Source: Peribacillus asahii
Lineage (GTDB): Bacteria; Bacillota; Bacilli; Bacillales; DSM-1321
DNA length: 64,000 bases
Direction of reading: 5' to 3'
Assembly (NCBI RefSeq): GCF_004006295.1
Contig: NZ_CP026095.1
Coordinates: 2,094,001-2,158,000 of the forward strand
Positions 52,562-60,918 of the stretch are shown piece after piece (the stretch's first letter is position 1; every line of letters begins with the position of its first letter). The notes under the pieces were generated by a model. That model had not been told where the DNA came from. It ran no database searches and saw nothing but the letters and a program-made list of their open reading frames with translations. Made by a program: the position numbers and the translations under genes.

Positions 52562-54019
52562 ATGGACCTTATTATTATTCTAGCAGCTCTAGGGCTACTC
52601 ATATTTGGCGCTTATAGAGGCTATTCTGTTATTATTTTGGCTCCAATATGTGCATTGTTAGCTGTATTCTTCACTGAACCAAGTCATGTGTTACCATTCT
52701 TCTCTAATATTTTTATGGAAAAGTTAGTTGGCTTTGTAAAACTATATTTTCCTGTTTTCTTACTTGGTGCTATTTTTGGTAAAGTAATTGAGATTACTGG
52801 AATCGCTGAGAGAATAGCTAAGGTTATTGTTCGGTTTATTGGGGCTAAACAAGCCATTCTGACTGTCGTGCTAATGGGTGCTATTCTTACCTACAGTGGG
52901 GTTAGCTTATTTGTAGCTGTGTTTGCTATTTATCCTTTTGCAGCTCAATTGTTCCGCGAGGCAAATATTCCAAAACGACTCATTCCAGCGACTATTGCAT
53001 TTAGTGCTTTTACTTTCTCGATGGATGCCATTCCAGGATCACCGCAGATTCAGAATGTTATTCCAACAAGTTTCTTTGGTACCGATATCTATGCTGCTCC
53101 AATACTTGGAATGATTGGTGCAGTGTTCATTTTCGGTCTCGGTATGTGGTATTTAGAGAGCCGTCGACGTAAGGCAGCTGCGAATGGGGAAGGGTATTAT
53201 GGAATCGGAAAAAATGCAATCAATGAGATGGCAGCCGCTAGTGAAGCAGCGGATATTCATGAAGCGAAGTCTGCGCCTGCCACTCAACTTTCAGATGGAA
53301 AGATAAAGGCGAAAGATTGGCTTGCTTTTCTGCCGCTCGTATTGGTAGGTGTTATGAATAAGTTTTTCACCACCTACATTCCTAAATGGTATGAAAATGG
53401 ATTTGATTTTGCGAAAATTGGATTAGAGAGTTTTGGAACGGTTAACTTAAATCAGAATCTTGGTATTTGGTCAGTTGTAATGGCGCTTCTTGTAGGGATT
53501 GTAACGGCCATTGCTCTAAACGTTCAGGAGGTTAAAAAGAATTTCCAGGAAAGCATGAGTGTTGGGATAAGCGGGGCCTTGCTTGCTACAATGAATACCG
53601 CATCTGAATTTGGATTTGGAGGAGTTATCGCAGCTTTACCTGGGTTTGCCATCGTTCAAAATGCCCTTTCTTCAACTTTTACCAACCCGCTAGTAAATGG
53701 GGCGGTATCGACAAATATTCTTGCAGGAATGACGGGATCTGGATCTGGAGGAATAAGTCTTGTATTAGGTGTAATGGCGGAGAAGTATGTAGAGGCAGCT
53801 AATGCCGCTAACATTCCATTAGAAGTCATGCACCGCGTAATGTCTATGGCAGCCGGTGGAATGGATACGCTTCCACATAACGGTGCTGTTATCACTTTAC
53901 TTGTAGTTTGCGGCTTAACACATCGTCAAGCTTACAAAGATATTTTTGCTATAACGATTATTAAATCTTTTGCAGCTTTCTTCATCATCGGTGTTTATAT
54001 GCTGACTGGCCTTATCTAA
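52562..54019 (+). CDS. GntP-family carboxylate permease
   Basis: A 485-residue membrane protein with about 12-14 hydrophobic segments, of the GntP gluconate/proton symporter group. Conserved stretches include TYSGVSLFVAVFAIYP, AFTFSMDAIPGSPQIQN and the C-terminal MAAGGMDTLPHNGAVITLL. Its closest functional parallel in Bacillus is the YxjC-type permease linked to hydroxybutyrate/acetoacetate genes. ATG follows AAAAGGAG. The 200-bp gap after the hydratase shows a small inverted repeat but no strong terminator, so read-through from the sigma-54 promoter is likely. Predicted cargo: a short hydroxy- or keto-acid used by the ligase. Confidence 0.88.
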   Translation: MDLIIILAALGLLIFGAYRGYSVIILAPICALLAVFFTEPSHVLPFFSNIFMEKLVGFVKLYFPVFLLGAIFGKVIEITGIAERIAKVIVRFIGAKQAILTVVLMGAILTYSGVSLFVAVFAIYPFAAQLFREANIPKRLIPATIAFSAFTFSMDAIPGSPQIQNVIPTSFFGTDIYAAPILGMIGAVFIFGLGMWYLESRRRKAAANGEGYYGIGKNAINEMAAASEAADIHEAKSAPATQLSDGKIKAKDWLAFLPLVLVGVMNKFFTTYIPKWYENGFDFAKIGLESFGTVNLNQNLGIWSVVMALLVGIVTAIALNVQEVKKNFQESMSVGISGALLATMNTASEFGFGGVIAALPGFAIVQNALSSTFTNPLVNGAVSTNILAGMTGSGSGGISLVLGVMAEKYVEAANAANIPLEVMHRVMSMAAGGMDTLPHNGAVITLLVVCGLTHRQAYKDIFAITIIKSFAAFFIIGVYMLTGLI

Positions 54020-54070
54020 AAAACGAATGAAGTTTGCTGTGATTTCAAAAACCTAACGAAATCACTTTAA

Positions 54071-54120
54071 TTAAAAAGGTATAATCTCCTCAGAAATATA
54101 GAGGGATTATACCTTTTTAA
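54071..54120 (+). terminator. Strong terminator after GntP permease
   Basis: Left arm 54071-54091 and right arm 54101-54120 form an almost perfect stem ending in a T run. It closes the sigma-54 operon. Confidence 0.88.
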
Positions 54121-54221
54121 TGTTAGAAAAGCTTATATAGAGTTTCGTAACGATGCAAGCGAAGGGTACCCATGCTAAACTATAAAAGTTCATCATTACA
54201 TATAAAAAAATTGGAGAAGTT

Positions 54222-55199
54222 ATGAAGAAAATTAAAATATTTATAAAAAGATTTGTCCTATTTTTATTCATTTTAGTAGTATTCATGTACGTAAATAATA
54301 CCTCCTTATTTACTAAAACGACAGATGAAGCCCCTCTATTGTTAGCACATAGAGGAATGGCTCAAACATTCCATATGGAAGGAATTACAGGTGACACATG
54401 TACGGCAGAAAGGATTTATGAGCCGGAACATCCTTATCTAGAGAATACGATTCCGTCTATGGAAGCAGCCTTTGGAGCGGGTGCTGATATCGTTGAATTT
54501 GATGTCCAACCTACAAAAGATGGTCAGTTTGCTGTTTTCCATGATTGGACACTTGAATGCCGGACAGATGGAAAAGGAGTAACAAGGGAACATACTATGC
54601 AGGAATTGAAGTCTCTGGACATCGGATATGGATACACGGCTGATAATGGAAAAAGCTATCCGTTCCGTGGCAAAGGAGTAGGGCTTATGCCGTCCCTTGA
54701 AGAAGTGCTGTCTTATTTTCCAGATGAATCGTTTTTAATTCATATTAAAAGTGATGACCCAGCAGAAGGAAAACAACTGGCTCATGCTCTTTCTACATTA
54801 TCAAAAGAACGTTTAAGTCAATTAACGGTTTATGGTGGAGATCAACCTATTCAAGCATTAAAAGAAAGTCTTCCAGAACTTCGGGTTATGTCCATGGCTA
54901 CGATGAAAAGTTGTATGCTTCCTTATATCGCGGCAGGATGGACGGGATATGTTCCTGATGCTTGTCAAAATACACAAATTCACATTCCAGAGACATATGC
55001 TTCGTGGATGTGGGGATGGCCGGATAAATTTATCAAACGATTAGAAAATGTAGATACTCGAGTATTTATTGTTGCAGGTGATGGAGGATGGTCAGAGGGT
55101 TTTGATACAGCGGAGGATGTTAGGCGTCTTCCAGCTAACTATTCTGGCGGTGTTTGGACCAATAGAATTGATGTAGTTGCTCCTATCTTACAACAATAA
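54222..55199 (+). CDS. Membrane-anchored glycerophosphodiester phosphodiesterase
   Basis: A 325-residue protein with an N-terminal membrane anchor or uncleaved signal (about 8-25) and an extracellular GDPD barrel. His43 in LAHRG, Glu92 and Asp94 in EFDVQ and His107 in FHDW are the catalytic and metal residues of the family. It hydrolyses glycerophosphodiesters from lipids or teichoic acid to glycerol-3-phosphate and an alcohol. ATG follows TTGGAGAAG. Cysteines at 60, 113, 228 and 243 could form disulfides outside the cell. Monocistronic between terminators. Confidence 0.88.
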   Translation: MKKIKIFIKRFVLFLFILVVFMYVNNTSLFTKTTDEAPLLLAHRGMAQTFHMEGITGDTCTAERIYEPEHPYLENTIPSMEAAFGAGADIVEFDVQPTKDGQFAVFHDWTLECRTDGKGVTREHTMQELKSLDIGYGYTADNGKSYPFRGKGVGLMPSLEEVLSYFPDESFLIHIKSDDPAEGKQLAHALSTLSKERLSQLTVYGGDQPIQALKESLPELRVMSMATMKSCMLPYIAAGWTGYVPDACQNTQIHIPETYASWMWGWPDKFIKRLENVDTRVFIVAGDGGWSEGFDTAEDVRRLPANYSGGVWTNRIDVVAPILQQ

Positions 55200-55223
55200 A
55201 TATGCTTTTGTAGTGGAACTTTT

Positions 55224-55254
55224 ATAAACTGAGCGGTTTTAGCGCTCAGTTTAT
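55224..55254 (+). terminator. Terminator after GDPD gene
   Basis: A perfect 12-bp stem (55224-55235 with 55243-55254), 7-base loop, then TTTT. Confidence 0.85.
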
Positions 55255-55470
55255 TTTCGGTTTATTATTTTTTAACATAATGTAATATCAGTCATGTAAC
55301 TTTTGGAATTTTAACCAGTTTATATATTGATATAATGAAAGATAAGATATTATTCCATATTCAACCTGATATACATATCAAAGTCAGCTACATTCCATTT
55401 AAATGGGTGTTTTCTTTTGGAAACGGTTTATGAAGTTATCTTGCTTTTATTCATTAGATGGAACATTTAG

Positions 55471-55700
55471 TCAACAACCCGCCACTTAACGACCTTACGG
55501 TCTGTTTGAAGTGGGGGCTTGCGTCTGTCAGAGTTTGACAGTGCTTCTACCCTCATAGAGAGCAACTACGCTTGTTCCTACCCAGTAGTACGAACGAGCA
55601 ATGCTCTCCTACCTTAGTGTGATGGAACATAAGGACGGTTGACTTCGCCCCTACCACAAGAGTTATACTCCTGTGGCAACTACACCAATATGTTCAGTTC
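55471..55700 (-). ncRNA. Candidate omega (reRNA) guide scaffold
   Basis: TnpB proteins use an RNA from the tnpB 3' end and right end of the element. Here the minus strand from about 55700 to 55471 holds four hairpins: one overlapping the tnpB stop codon (CCACAAGAG/CTCCTGTGG, 55655-55677), one with GAGAGCA/TTGCTCTC arms around 55558-55612, CTGTCA/TGACAG near 55536-55552, and the terminal one at 55482-55514. The guide would be the flanking host sequence below about 55470. Structure is visible; expression is inferred. Confidence 0.55.
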
Positions 55701-56778
55701 CTTTACGGTGTAGATTCATAGCACCAATACGGTCATCATTTGATTGGTATTGGCAATTTTTGCACTTAAAAGTGTGTAGCTTTTTATTACGATTTGCTTT
55801 TTCAATATGTCCACATTTGGGGCAAGTTTGAGAAGTATATTTTGGGTCTACCACAATCACCTTCTGTCCGTTCAATTCAGCTTTATACTCAAGCATTTGA
55901 CGGAATTGGTAGAAAGTCCAAGACACCGAAACATAGCTGTTTTTTACTCGTACTTTTTCAGTGGCAGTGCGAACACCTGTCAAATCTTCTAAAACAAACA
56001 TAGTACCTCTAGGGTATTTATCAACGAGTGCCTTTGTAATTTGATGGTTTACATCATTTACATAACCGTTTTCTCTTGAACCAATTTGTTTTAGTTTCTT
56101 ACGAGCAGATGGTGTTTGTCGCATTTGGAGTTGTTTGCGAGTAGCTTTAAACTTACCACGCTTATGCTTGACAATGTTGCTATTATAGAAAGTGGTTTTA
56201 CCTTGACTATCATAAGTAGTAGCAAGAAAGTTAATTCCTAAGTCAATACCGACAGTACTATTTACATCTGCTAGGCCTAATACTTGGTACTCTTTTGTCA
56301 TCGGGATATGCAAGAACCACTTCTTGTACTTATGCACTAATTTAGCAGTGCCAAATTTCCAAGTACCATTGAAGTATTTCTTCATAGCCTTACGTTCATA
56401 ATTTAGCTTTAGACGACCATCCAGTGTATTTACGCTAAATTGATTTTTAGTTAGTGAGTAATCACGATTCCATACAAGGTCATATTCAGGAAATTTAAAT
56501 TCAATCAAAGACCATTCATGTCCATTCGATTTAGCTGACTTGTAACGAGCGATTACGGTTTTCATCACGGATTGAGCCATTTGACTTTTTAGTCCAAATT
56601 GATTTCGTAAATCAGAATAATACAAGTTATTAAGACTTGTTTGGTTTAGGTTTTTTGTTTCAAATATTTGTTTCGATAACCAATTACAAGCTTTGCGATA
56701 AGCACTAGTCGTTATCCTTAAACTTTGAGCTTGATTATCGGAAACATAGATTTGTATTTTTGCAGTAATGGTAGACAT
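55663..56778 (-). CDS. tnpB: TnpB RNA-guided endonuclease
   Basis: A 371-residue TnpB. The RuvC active-site acids are intact: Asp179 in VGIDLGINFLAT, Glu264 in FVLEDLTG and Asp349 in NDDRIGAMNL. A four-cysteine zinc ribbon (Cys319, 322, 339, 342; CPKCGH and CKNC) lies between the last two. I choose ATG at 56778, ten bases after AAGGTGG; a GTG nine bases earlier sits too close to that site. TnpB cleaves DNA under guidance of omega RNA and promotes retention of the element after excision. The gene looks undamaged, so nuclease activity is plausible. Confidence 0.92.
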   Translation of the reverse strand: MSTITAKIQIYVSDNQAQSLRITTSAYRKACNWLSKQIFETKNLNQTSLNNLYYSDLRNQFGLKSQMAQSVMKTVIARYKSAKSNGHEWSLIEFKFPEYDLVWNRDYSLTKNQFSVNTLDGRLKLNYERKAMKKYFNGTWKFGTAKLVHKYKKWFLHIPMTKEYQVLGLADVNSTVGIDLGINFLATTYDSQGKTTFYNSNIVKHKRGKFKATRKQLQMRQTPSARKKLKQIGSRENGYVNDVNHQITKALVDKYPRGTMFVLEDLTGVRTATEKVRVKNSYVSVSWTFYQFRQMLEYKAELNGQKVIVVDPKYTSQTCPKCGHIEKANRNKKLHTFKCKNCQYQSNDDRIGAMNLHRKGTEHIGVVATGV

Positions 56779-57053
56779 TATTTTCACACCACCTTCTACT
56801 AACCAAATTATACCAATTTTTTAGTTAAAGTAAATAACTTAAACAGAGGAAGGAGGAGGTAAGGCGGAAGTTTCAGATACTTGATATGGCACAAAATCTT
56901 ACGATTTTCACCGTACCATACCGTATCTGACGGCAATTCCTCCCCCACTTATCGTTGGGCTAACGCCCTTCACACGACTAAAGTAGGGGTATCCTTGCCG
57001 ATTTTAGATAAAGTCACTTAAATCCGTTCATACTAAAGAAGAGGTGAGCGGAA

Positions 57054-58304
57054 TTGTTAAAAACAAGTCAATTAATAGACGAAATTCAGAATTATGGTGT
57101 TAAATTTTCAAGTCCAACAGAACTTCAGCCTTTGATTAACGCAGCAAGTCATGCTAAATATGTTTTGCTTGGTGAAGCAAGTCATGGTACGAGTGAGTTT
57201 TATACGATTCGTACTGAATTAACAAAACAGCTTATTCAAGAACATCAATTTTCTTTTGTCGCTGTGGAAGGAGATTGGCCAGCTTGTTATGAAGTAAATC
57301 GTTATGTAAAAGGATTGGCTCCCGAATATCAAAGTGCGGAAGATGTGTTGAAAAAATCGTTTAACCGCTGGCCAAGTTGGATGTGGGCTAATCATGAAAT
57401 TGTGAATCTTATTGATTGGTTACATTCGTATAACCAAACACAAACAGAGAAAAAAGTAGGGTTTTATGGCCTTGATGTGTATAGTTTATGGGAATCTATG
57501 GAGGCAATCGTAGACTACTTAAAAAAAATCAAGTCGCCCGATCTGCAAAAAGCATTAAATGCTATTGACTGTTTTGATCCATATAAACGTAAGCCAGAAA
57601 TGTATGGAATTTCTTCTGCGTTTTATGGGGAAGATTGCATGAGCGAAATTCTCGAGCTACTAAATACGATAAAAGAAAATAAAAGTATTCCTACCGAAGA
57701 TCCTGAAGCAGCCCTTAATATGAATATTAATGCGATTGTTGCGAACAACGCTGAGCATTATTATCATACGATGGTGACAAATAATAATGAATCTTGGAAT
57801 ATTCGGGATCGTCATATGGTCGAAGCCCTGCACCATATCGGAAATTTTTATGGTACAGCGGCAAAAGGAATCATTTGGGAACATAACACACATATTGGTG
57901 ATGCTCGAGCTACGGATATGGCTGATGAAGGAATGGTTAACGTAGGTCAATTAACTCGAGAAAAATATAAACAAAACAATGTATATGCGATTGGTTTTGG
58001 TACATATCAAGGTACCGTTATCGCTGCAAAGAGATGGGGAGACCCTGCTGAGGTCATGACTGTTCCAAAAGGTACGGAAGGAAGTTGGGAAGAAGTGATG
58101 CACAACGCTGGTGATTTCAATCAATATTTGCTCTTTACAGAAGAAAACAAGCATTTATTTCGCAATGTAATTGGGCACCGGGCGATTGGTGTTGTCTATA
58201 ATCCTGCTCATGAGCATTACGGAAATTATGTGCCTTCTCGTTTGTCTGAACGATATGATGCGTTTATTCATATTGATGAGACAAAAGCATTAACACTTTT
58301 ATGA
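57054..58304 (+). CDS. Erythromycin esterase-like hydrolase
   Basis: A 416-residue protein of the erythromycin esterase (EreA/EreB)-like family. LLGEASHGTSEFYTIR near residue 38, the VAVEGDWPA stretch near 74 and IWEHNTHIGDARATDM near 280 are the conserved catalytic and metal-associated segments. The start is TTG after AGAGGTGAGCGG. Many Bacillus homologues are chromosomal and do not confer macrolide resistance, so this is a hydrolase of unknown natural substrate. The TnpB element ends about 45 bp upstream and may have replaced or displaced its original promoter. Confidence 0.85.
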   Translation: MLKTSQLIDEIQNYGVKFSSPTELQPLINAASHAKYVLLGEASHGTSEFYTIRTELTKQLIQEHQFSFVAVEGDWPACYEVNRYVKGLAPEYQSAEDVLKKSFNRWPSWMWANHEIVNLIDWLHSYNQTQTEKKVGFYGLDVYSLWESMEAIVDYLKKIKSPDLQKALNAIDCFDPYKRKPEMYGISSAFYGEDCMSEILELLNTIKENKSIPTEDPEAALNMNINAIVANNAEHYYHTMVTNNNESWNIRDRHMVEALHHIGNFYGTAAKGIIWEHNTHIGDARATDMADEGMVNVGQLTREKYKQNNVYAIGFGTYQGTVIAAKRWGDPAEVMTVPKGTEGSWEEVMHNAGDFNQYLLFTEENKHLFRNVIGHRAIGVVYNPAHEHYGNYVPSRLSERYDAFIHIDETKALTLL

Positions 58305-58706
58305 GAGAATAAGGGTTAGAAAAAAGCTATTGAGTGATGTCATCAGTATAAATGAATTTGTCTATGGAATTTAAGTACGTTAAAAATGCTCAAAATTGAA
58401 ACCTCTGTGGTTTTGAAATAAAGTCACGATGTTTATAAAAAGATAAACCGAAATACCTTATCTTAATAAAGAAGGGAGTTCGGTTTTTCTTATTGTACTA
58501 ACTTGGCAAGTTAATACAATAGGGAAAATTCAGGTTGATTAGGGAGGACAATAAAAAGGCAAAAGTAGTATTAAGAATATTTTTTCGAATAATGTCTCTT
58601 CTCCGCACTTTTTGCACATTTTTGTAATGTTCTTGTTATATGAATTAAATACGGGTGTTACTTTAACGTGGTAATATGTGAAAAAAGAGGGTTCGGGGGA
58701 AAGAAT
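58305..58706. other. 402-bp gap with a 29-bp palindrome
   Basis: No gene is supported. A possible weak terminator (AACCGAA/TTCGGTT, 58446-58486) lies downstream of the esterase gene. The palindrome at 58492-58520 is listed separately. Confidence 0.5.
58492..58520. promoter_or_regulatory. Near-perfect 29-bp palindrome, operator-like
   Basis: Arms 58492-58505 and 58507-58520 match at 13 of 14 positions around a single central G. The size and lack of a loop are more like a repressor-binding site than a terminator. No regulator gene is adjacent. Confidence 0.5.
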
Positions 58707-59384
58707 ATGAAAAAAATTATCGCAGCATTTGTTGTGACAGGGTTAATGCTTTCAAACCCGCTTGTGAGTGAAGCAGCATTAGGGGATAGAACACTAAAAA
58801 GTGGAATGACTCATACTGAAGTAAAACAATTACAACAAGTTTTAAAAAGCAAAGGCTACTTTACAAATAAAAAAACGACTACCTATTTTGGAACAGTTAC
58901 AAAAAAAGCAGTAGTGAAGTTCCAAAAAGCTAAAGGTTTAAAAGCAGATGGCATTGTAGGTGCTAAAACATATAAAGCGTTAGGTATTAAAAAGCAAACA
59001 GTAAAAACTGCCAGCGTGGGAGGAAGTTCTTCAACCGAGTTAGTAAAAGAGGCTAAAAAATATGTAAATGTACCGTATGTCTGGGGAGGGAGTACACCAA
59101 AAGGATTTGATTGTAGTGGGTTTTTACAGTATGTATTTAAAGAAAGCTCAAACACTACTCTACCAAGAACCGTTGCGGAGATTTATAAAGAGGGAACAAA
59201 GGTTTCGACTCCAAAAGTTGGCGATGTAGTTTTCTTTGAAACTTATAAACCGGGTGCTTCACATGCAGGTATATACATAGGAAATGATCAATTTATTCAT
59301 AGTTCTTCATCAAAAGGTGTGAGTATTACCTCTATGAATAATAGTTATTGGAAAGAAAGATATTTAGGAGCTAAAAGAATGTAG
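58707..59384 (+). CDS. Secreted PG-binding NlpC/P60 endopeptidase
   Basis: A 225-residue secreted cell-wall hydrolase. Residues 1-23 are a signal peptide ending SEA, about 28-95 a peptidoglycan-binding domain (HTEVKQLQQVLKSKGYF, DGIVGAKTYKAL), and 108-225 an NlpC/P60 domain. Catalytic Cys136 lies in GFDCSGF, His186 in ASHAGIYIG and a third polar residue, His198, in FIHSSS. It cleaves the stem peptide of peptidoglycan, probably between D-glutamate and diaminopimelate. ATG at 58707 follows GGGGGAAAG; an upstream frame extension would spoil the signal peptide. Monocistronic. Confidence 0.92.
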   Translation: MKKIIAAFVVTGLMLSNPLVSEAALGDRTLKSGMTHTEVKQLQQVLKSKGYFTNKKTTTYFGTVTKKAVVKFQKAKGLKADGIVGAKTYKALGIKKQTVKTASVGGSSSTELVKEAKKYVNVPYVWGGSTPKGFDCSGFLQYVFKESSNTTLPRTVAEIYKEGTKVSTPKVGDVVFFETYKPGASHAGIYIGNDQFIHSSSSKGVSITSMNNSYWKERYLGAKRM

Positions 59385-59723
59385 TAGTGAAAAAGCTGAT
59401 TTTATGATCAGCTTTTTTGTTGTTTAAGTGAATTCAAGCTATTGATTTTCCTTTTGTAACAATTAACTGCCTTTTGTTATCTATCTTCTAGCACACTACT
59501 ATAATATAAGTCTATTCACTTTTATGTATAAATCAAATAATCCAATATCTATTTTAAATTAAAACAATAAATAAACTAGAAAGAATCTTTAAAAAACAAA
59601 CCTTGAAATGAAACTCAGTTTATAAAATAATGTGCATTCTTCTTCTCGTAATTTAATCTTTGTTGATGAGAGATTCTAAAGTTGTAGCTTATACATATAT
59701 GTTATATGGGAGGCTGATAATCT
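59385..59723. other. 339-bp AT-rich gap
   Basis: Contains only the terminator at 59390-59418. The remainder is very AT-rich and shows no gene or repeat that I can support. Confidence 0.5.
59390..59418 (+). terminator. Terminator after NlpC/P60 gene
   Basis: AAAAAGCTGAT at 59390-59400 pairs perfectly with 59407-59417 around TTTATG, ending in six T. Confidence 0.88.
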
Positions 59724-60017
59724 ATGAGAAGGAAAACTACAGAAAAAAAGATCGTGATTACTTATTTCAGCATAATCAATATAATATTTGTAGGAATGCT
59801 GCTAACTTTCTCTCTAATAGCTATACTAGTATCTTTTCCGTTTAGCCTATCCTCCAAAAATATTCAGAACTTTTTAAATCACTCTTCTATAAAAAATCCA
59901 GTATTAATCATGATGTTAAACAGTGAAAATCATTACTTTTATACCCAACAAAGTAAGAGTTTCCCTTCACTTTCCGATATAATATTTGAATCAACAACAA
60001 ATGTTAAAATCATATAG
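59724..60017 (+). pseudogene. Truncated SpoIIP-like N-terminal fragment
   Basis: A 97-codon frame behind a GGGAGG site, with a basic N-terminus, one membrane helix (about 10-38) and the stretch LIMMLNSENHYFYTQ. ENHYF after a single helix is typical of the N-terminus of SpoIIP, the peptidoglycan amidase/endopeptidase of engulfment, which is about 400 residues long. The catalytic C-terminal domain is missing: the frame ends just where a blue-copper fragment begins. I infer a deletion or recombination scar. The identification rests on a short region, so it is moderate. Confidence 0.6.
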
Positions 60018-60175
60018 ATAAGCAACATGGGAAATATAATTTTCATGTTCATGCTCAAGCGAAGCAGTCAGCAAAGGCAAAAATAAGTTCCCTTCCGACA
60101 GGAAAATACGTATTTTATTGTACTATTCCTGGTCACAAGGAAGCTGGAATGGTTGGAAATCTTGAAGTGTTATAG
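60008..60175 (+). pseudogene. C-terminal fragment of a cupredoxin
   Basis: An open stretch of 55 codons without a start codon encodes HGKYNFHVHAQ and then YVFYCTIPGHKEAGMVG, the type I copper loop with Cys, His and Met ligands. Whole cupredoxins of this kind are larger and exported; the signal peptide and first strands are missing here. It overlaps the end of the SpoIIP-like fragment in another frame, so the two are joined at a scar near 60010. It lies near a copper-binding protein gene and a two-component system. Confidence 0.75.
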
Positions 60176-60366
60176 CTTGTGAAATGAAGGAAAGTAAACG
60201 GCAATTTTAAATGTATCTTTTGGTCTTCACTCCATAGACTATCAAATTCCACTCTAGTATTCTTCCTACAATCCTATAATCCTTAATATAGGTAGAAGAG
60301 AAAATTGGAAGGTTATAAAAAAGGACTAATTTTGAAAAGTGCAGGGTTCTATAGGTCAAAATAAAC

Positions 60367-60400
60367 AAACCCATCTCATATTTAAGCTTGAGATGGGTTT
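60367..60400. terminator. Terminator of the Cys-rich protein gene
   Basis: A perfect 12-bp stem (60367-60378 with 60389-60400), 10-base loop. On the minus strand a T-rich stretch follows. Confidence 0.75.
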
Positions 60401-60446
60401 ATCACCAGTCGGACTGCAGTTTATATGGCACAGAGTCTCTGTTAAC

Positions 60447-60770
60447 TTAAGAAGCCTTACGGCAAGCTTCCGTGCATCTAAAGCATGATTCCGCGCACAT
60501 TTGGCAATGTTCATGATTGTGCTTTTTGCACTCATCTCCACAGGCTTCACAAATATCTGCACAAAGCTGGCAAATTTGTTCGGCAAAAGGACTATTGGAT
60601 TGCATCGCTTTAGCAGCTAGTGCACAAATGTCCGCGCATTCCCTATCGAATCTAATACAAGAGGCCATCATTTTTACGTCTTCCGATTTAAGACATGCAT
60701 CATAGCATGTGTTACAAGCTTCCATGCATTCTAAGCATACTTTAATACATTCTTCAGATGTTGAATTCAA
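60447..60770 (-). CDS. Four-helix-bundle copper-binding protein (DUF326)
   Basis: A 107-residue, highly Cys-rich protein (about 17 Cys). Repeated CxxxC and CxxC patterns (CIKVCLECMEACNTCYDAC at residues 8-26, then CQLCADICEACGDEC and CQMCAESCFRC) on amphipathic helices match the DUF326/Csp-type four-helix bundles that store Cu(I). There is no signal peptide, so storage would be cytosolic. The start is TTG at 60770 behind AGGAGG. It diverges from the histidine kinase gene, which suggests shared metal control. Confidence 0.87.
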   Translation of the reverse strand: MNSTSEECIKVCLECMEACNTCYDACLKSEDVKMMASCIRFDRECADICALAAKAMQSNSPFAEQICQLCADICEACGDECKKHNHEHCQMCAESCFRCTEACRKAS

Positions 60771-60918
60771 CTGAAGCCCTCCTAAGTAACTTTTCGAACA
60801 TCTACATTCTACCCATCCCTTCTCATATAAAACTAATTTTTAAAAACTCCATAAAAACTGCACATTTTTTTGATAATTTTCCATTATGATATGATGGTGA
60901 CAGTACTTAGGAAAAGCG

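Larger units (their letters stand above)
55471..57008 (-). mobile_element. TnpB-only IS605/IS1341-type element
   Basis: The element comprises a minus-strand tnpB, a structured region beyond its 3' end, and subterminal hairpins at both ends: CCACTT/AAGTGG around GACC/GGTC at 55482-55514, and CCCCCACTT/AAGTAGGGG around TGGGC/GCCC at 56942-56989. No tnpA (Y1 transposase) gene is present, so movement would need TnpA in trans. Ends are not flanked by a target duplication, as expected of this family. The limits given are estimates. It separates the erythromycin-esterase-like gene from upstream DNA. Confidence 0.75.

Noticed and set aside
57660..57950. 96-codon minus-strand frame inside the esterase-like gene
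   Set aside because: Shadow of the plus-strand gene.
57054..58304. Calling the esterase-like gene a macrolide-resistance determinant
   Set aside because: Family membership alone does not show erythromycin hydrolysis; chromosomal Bacillus homologues often do not confer resistance.
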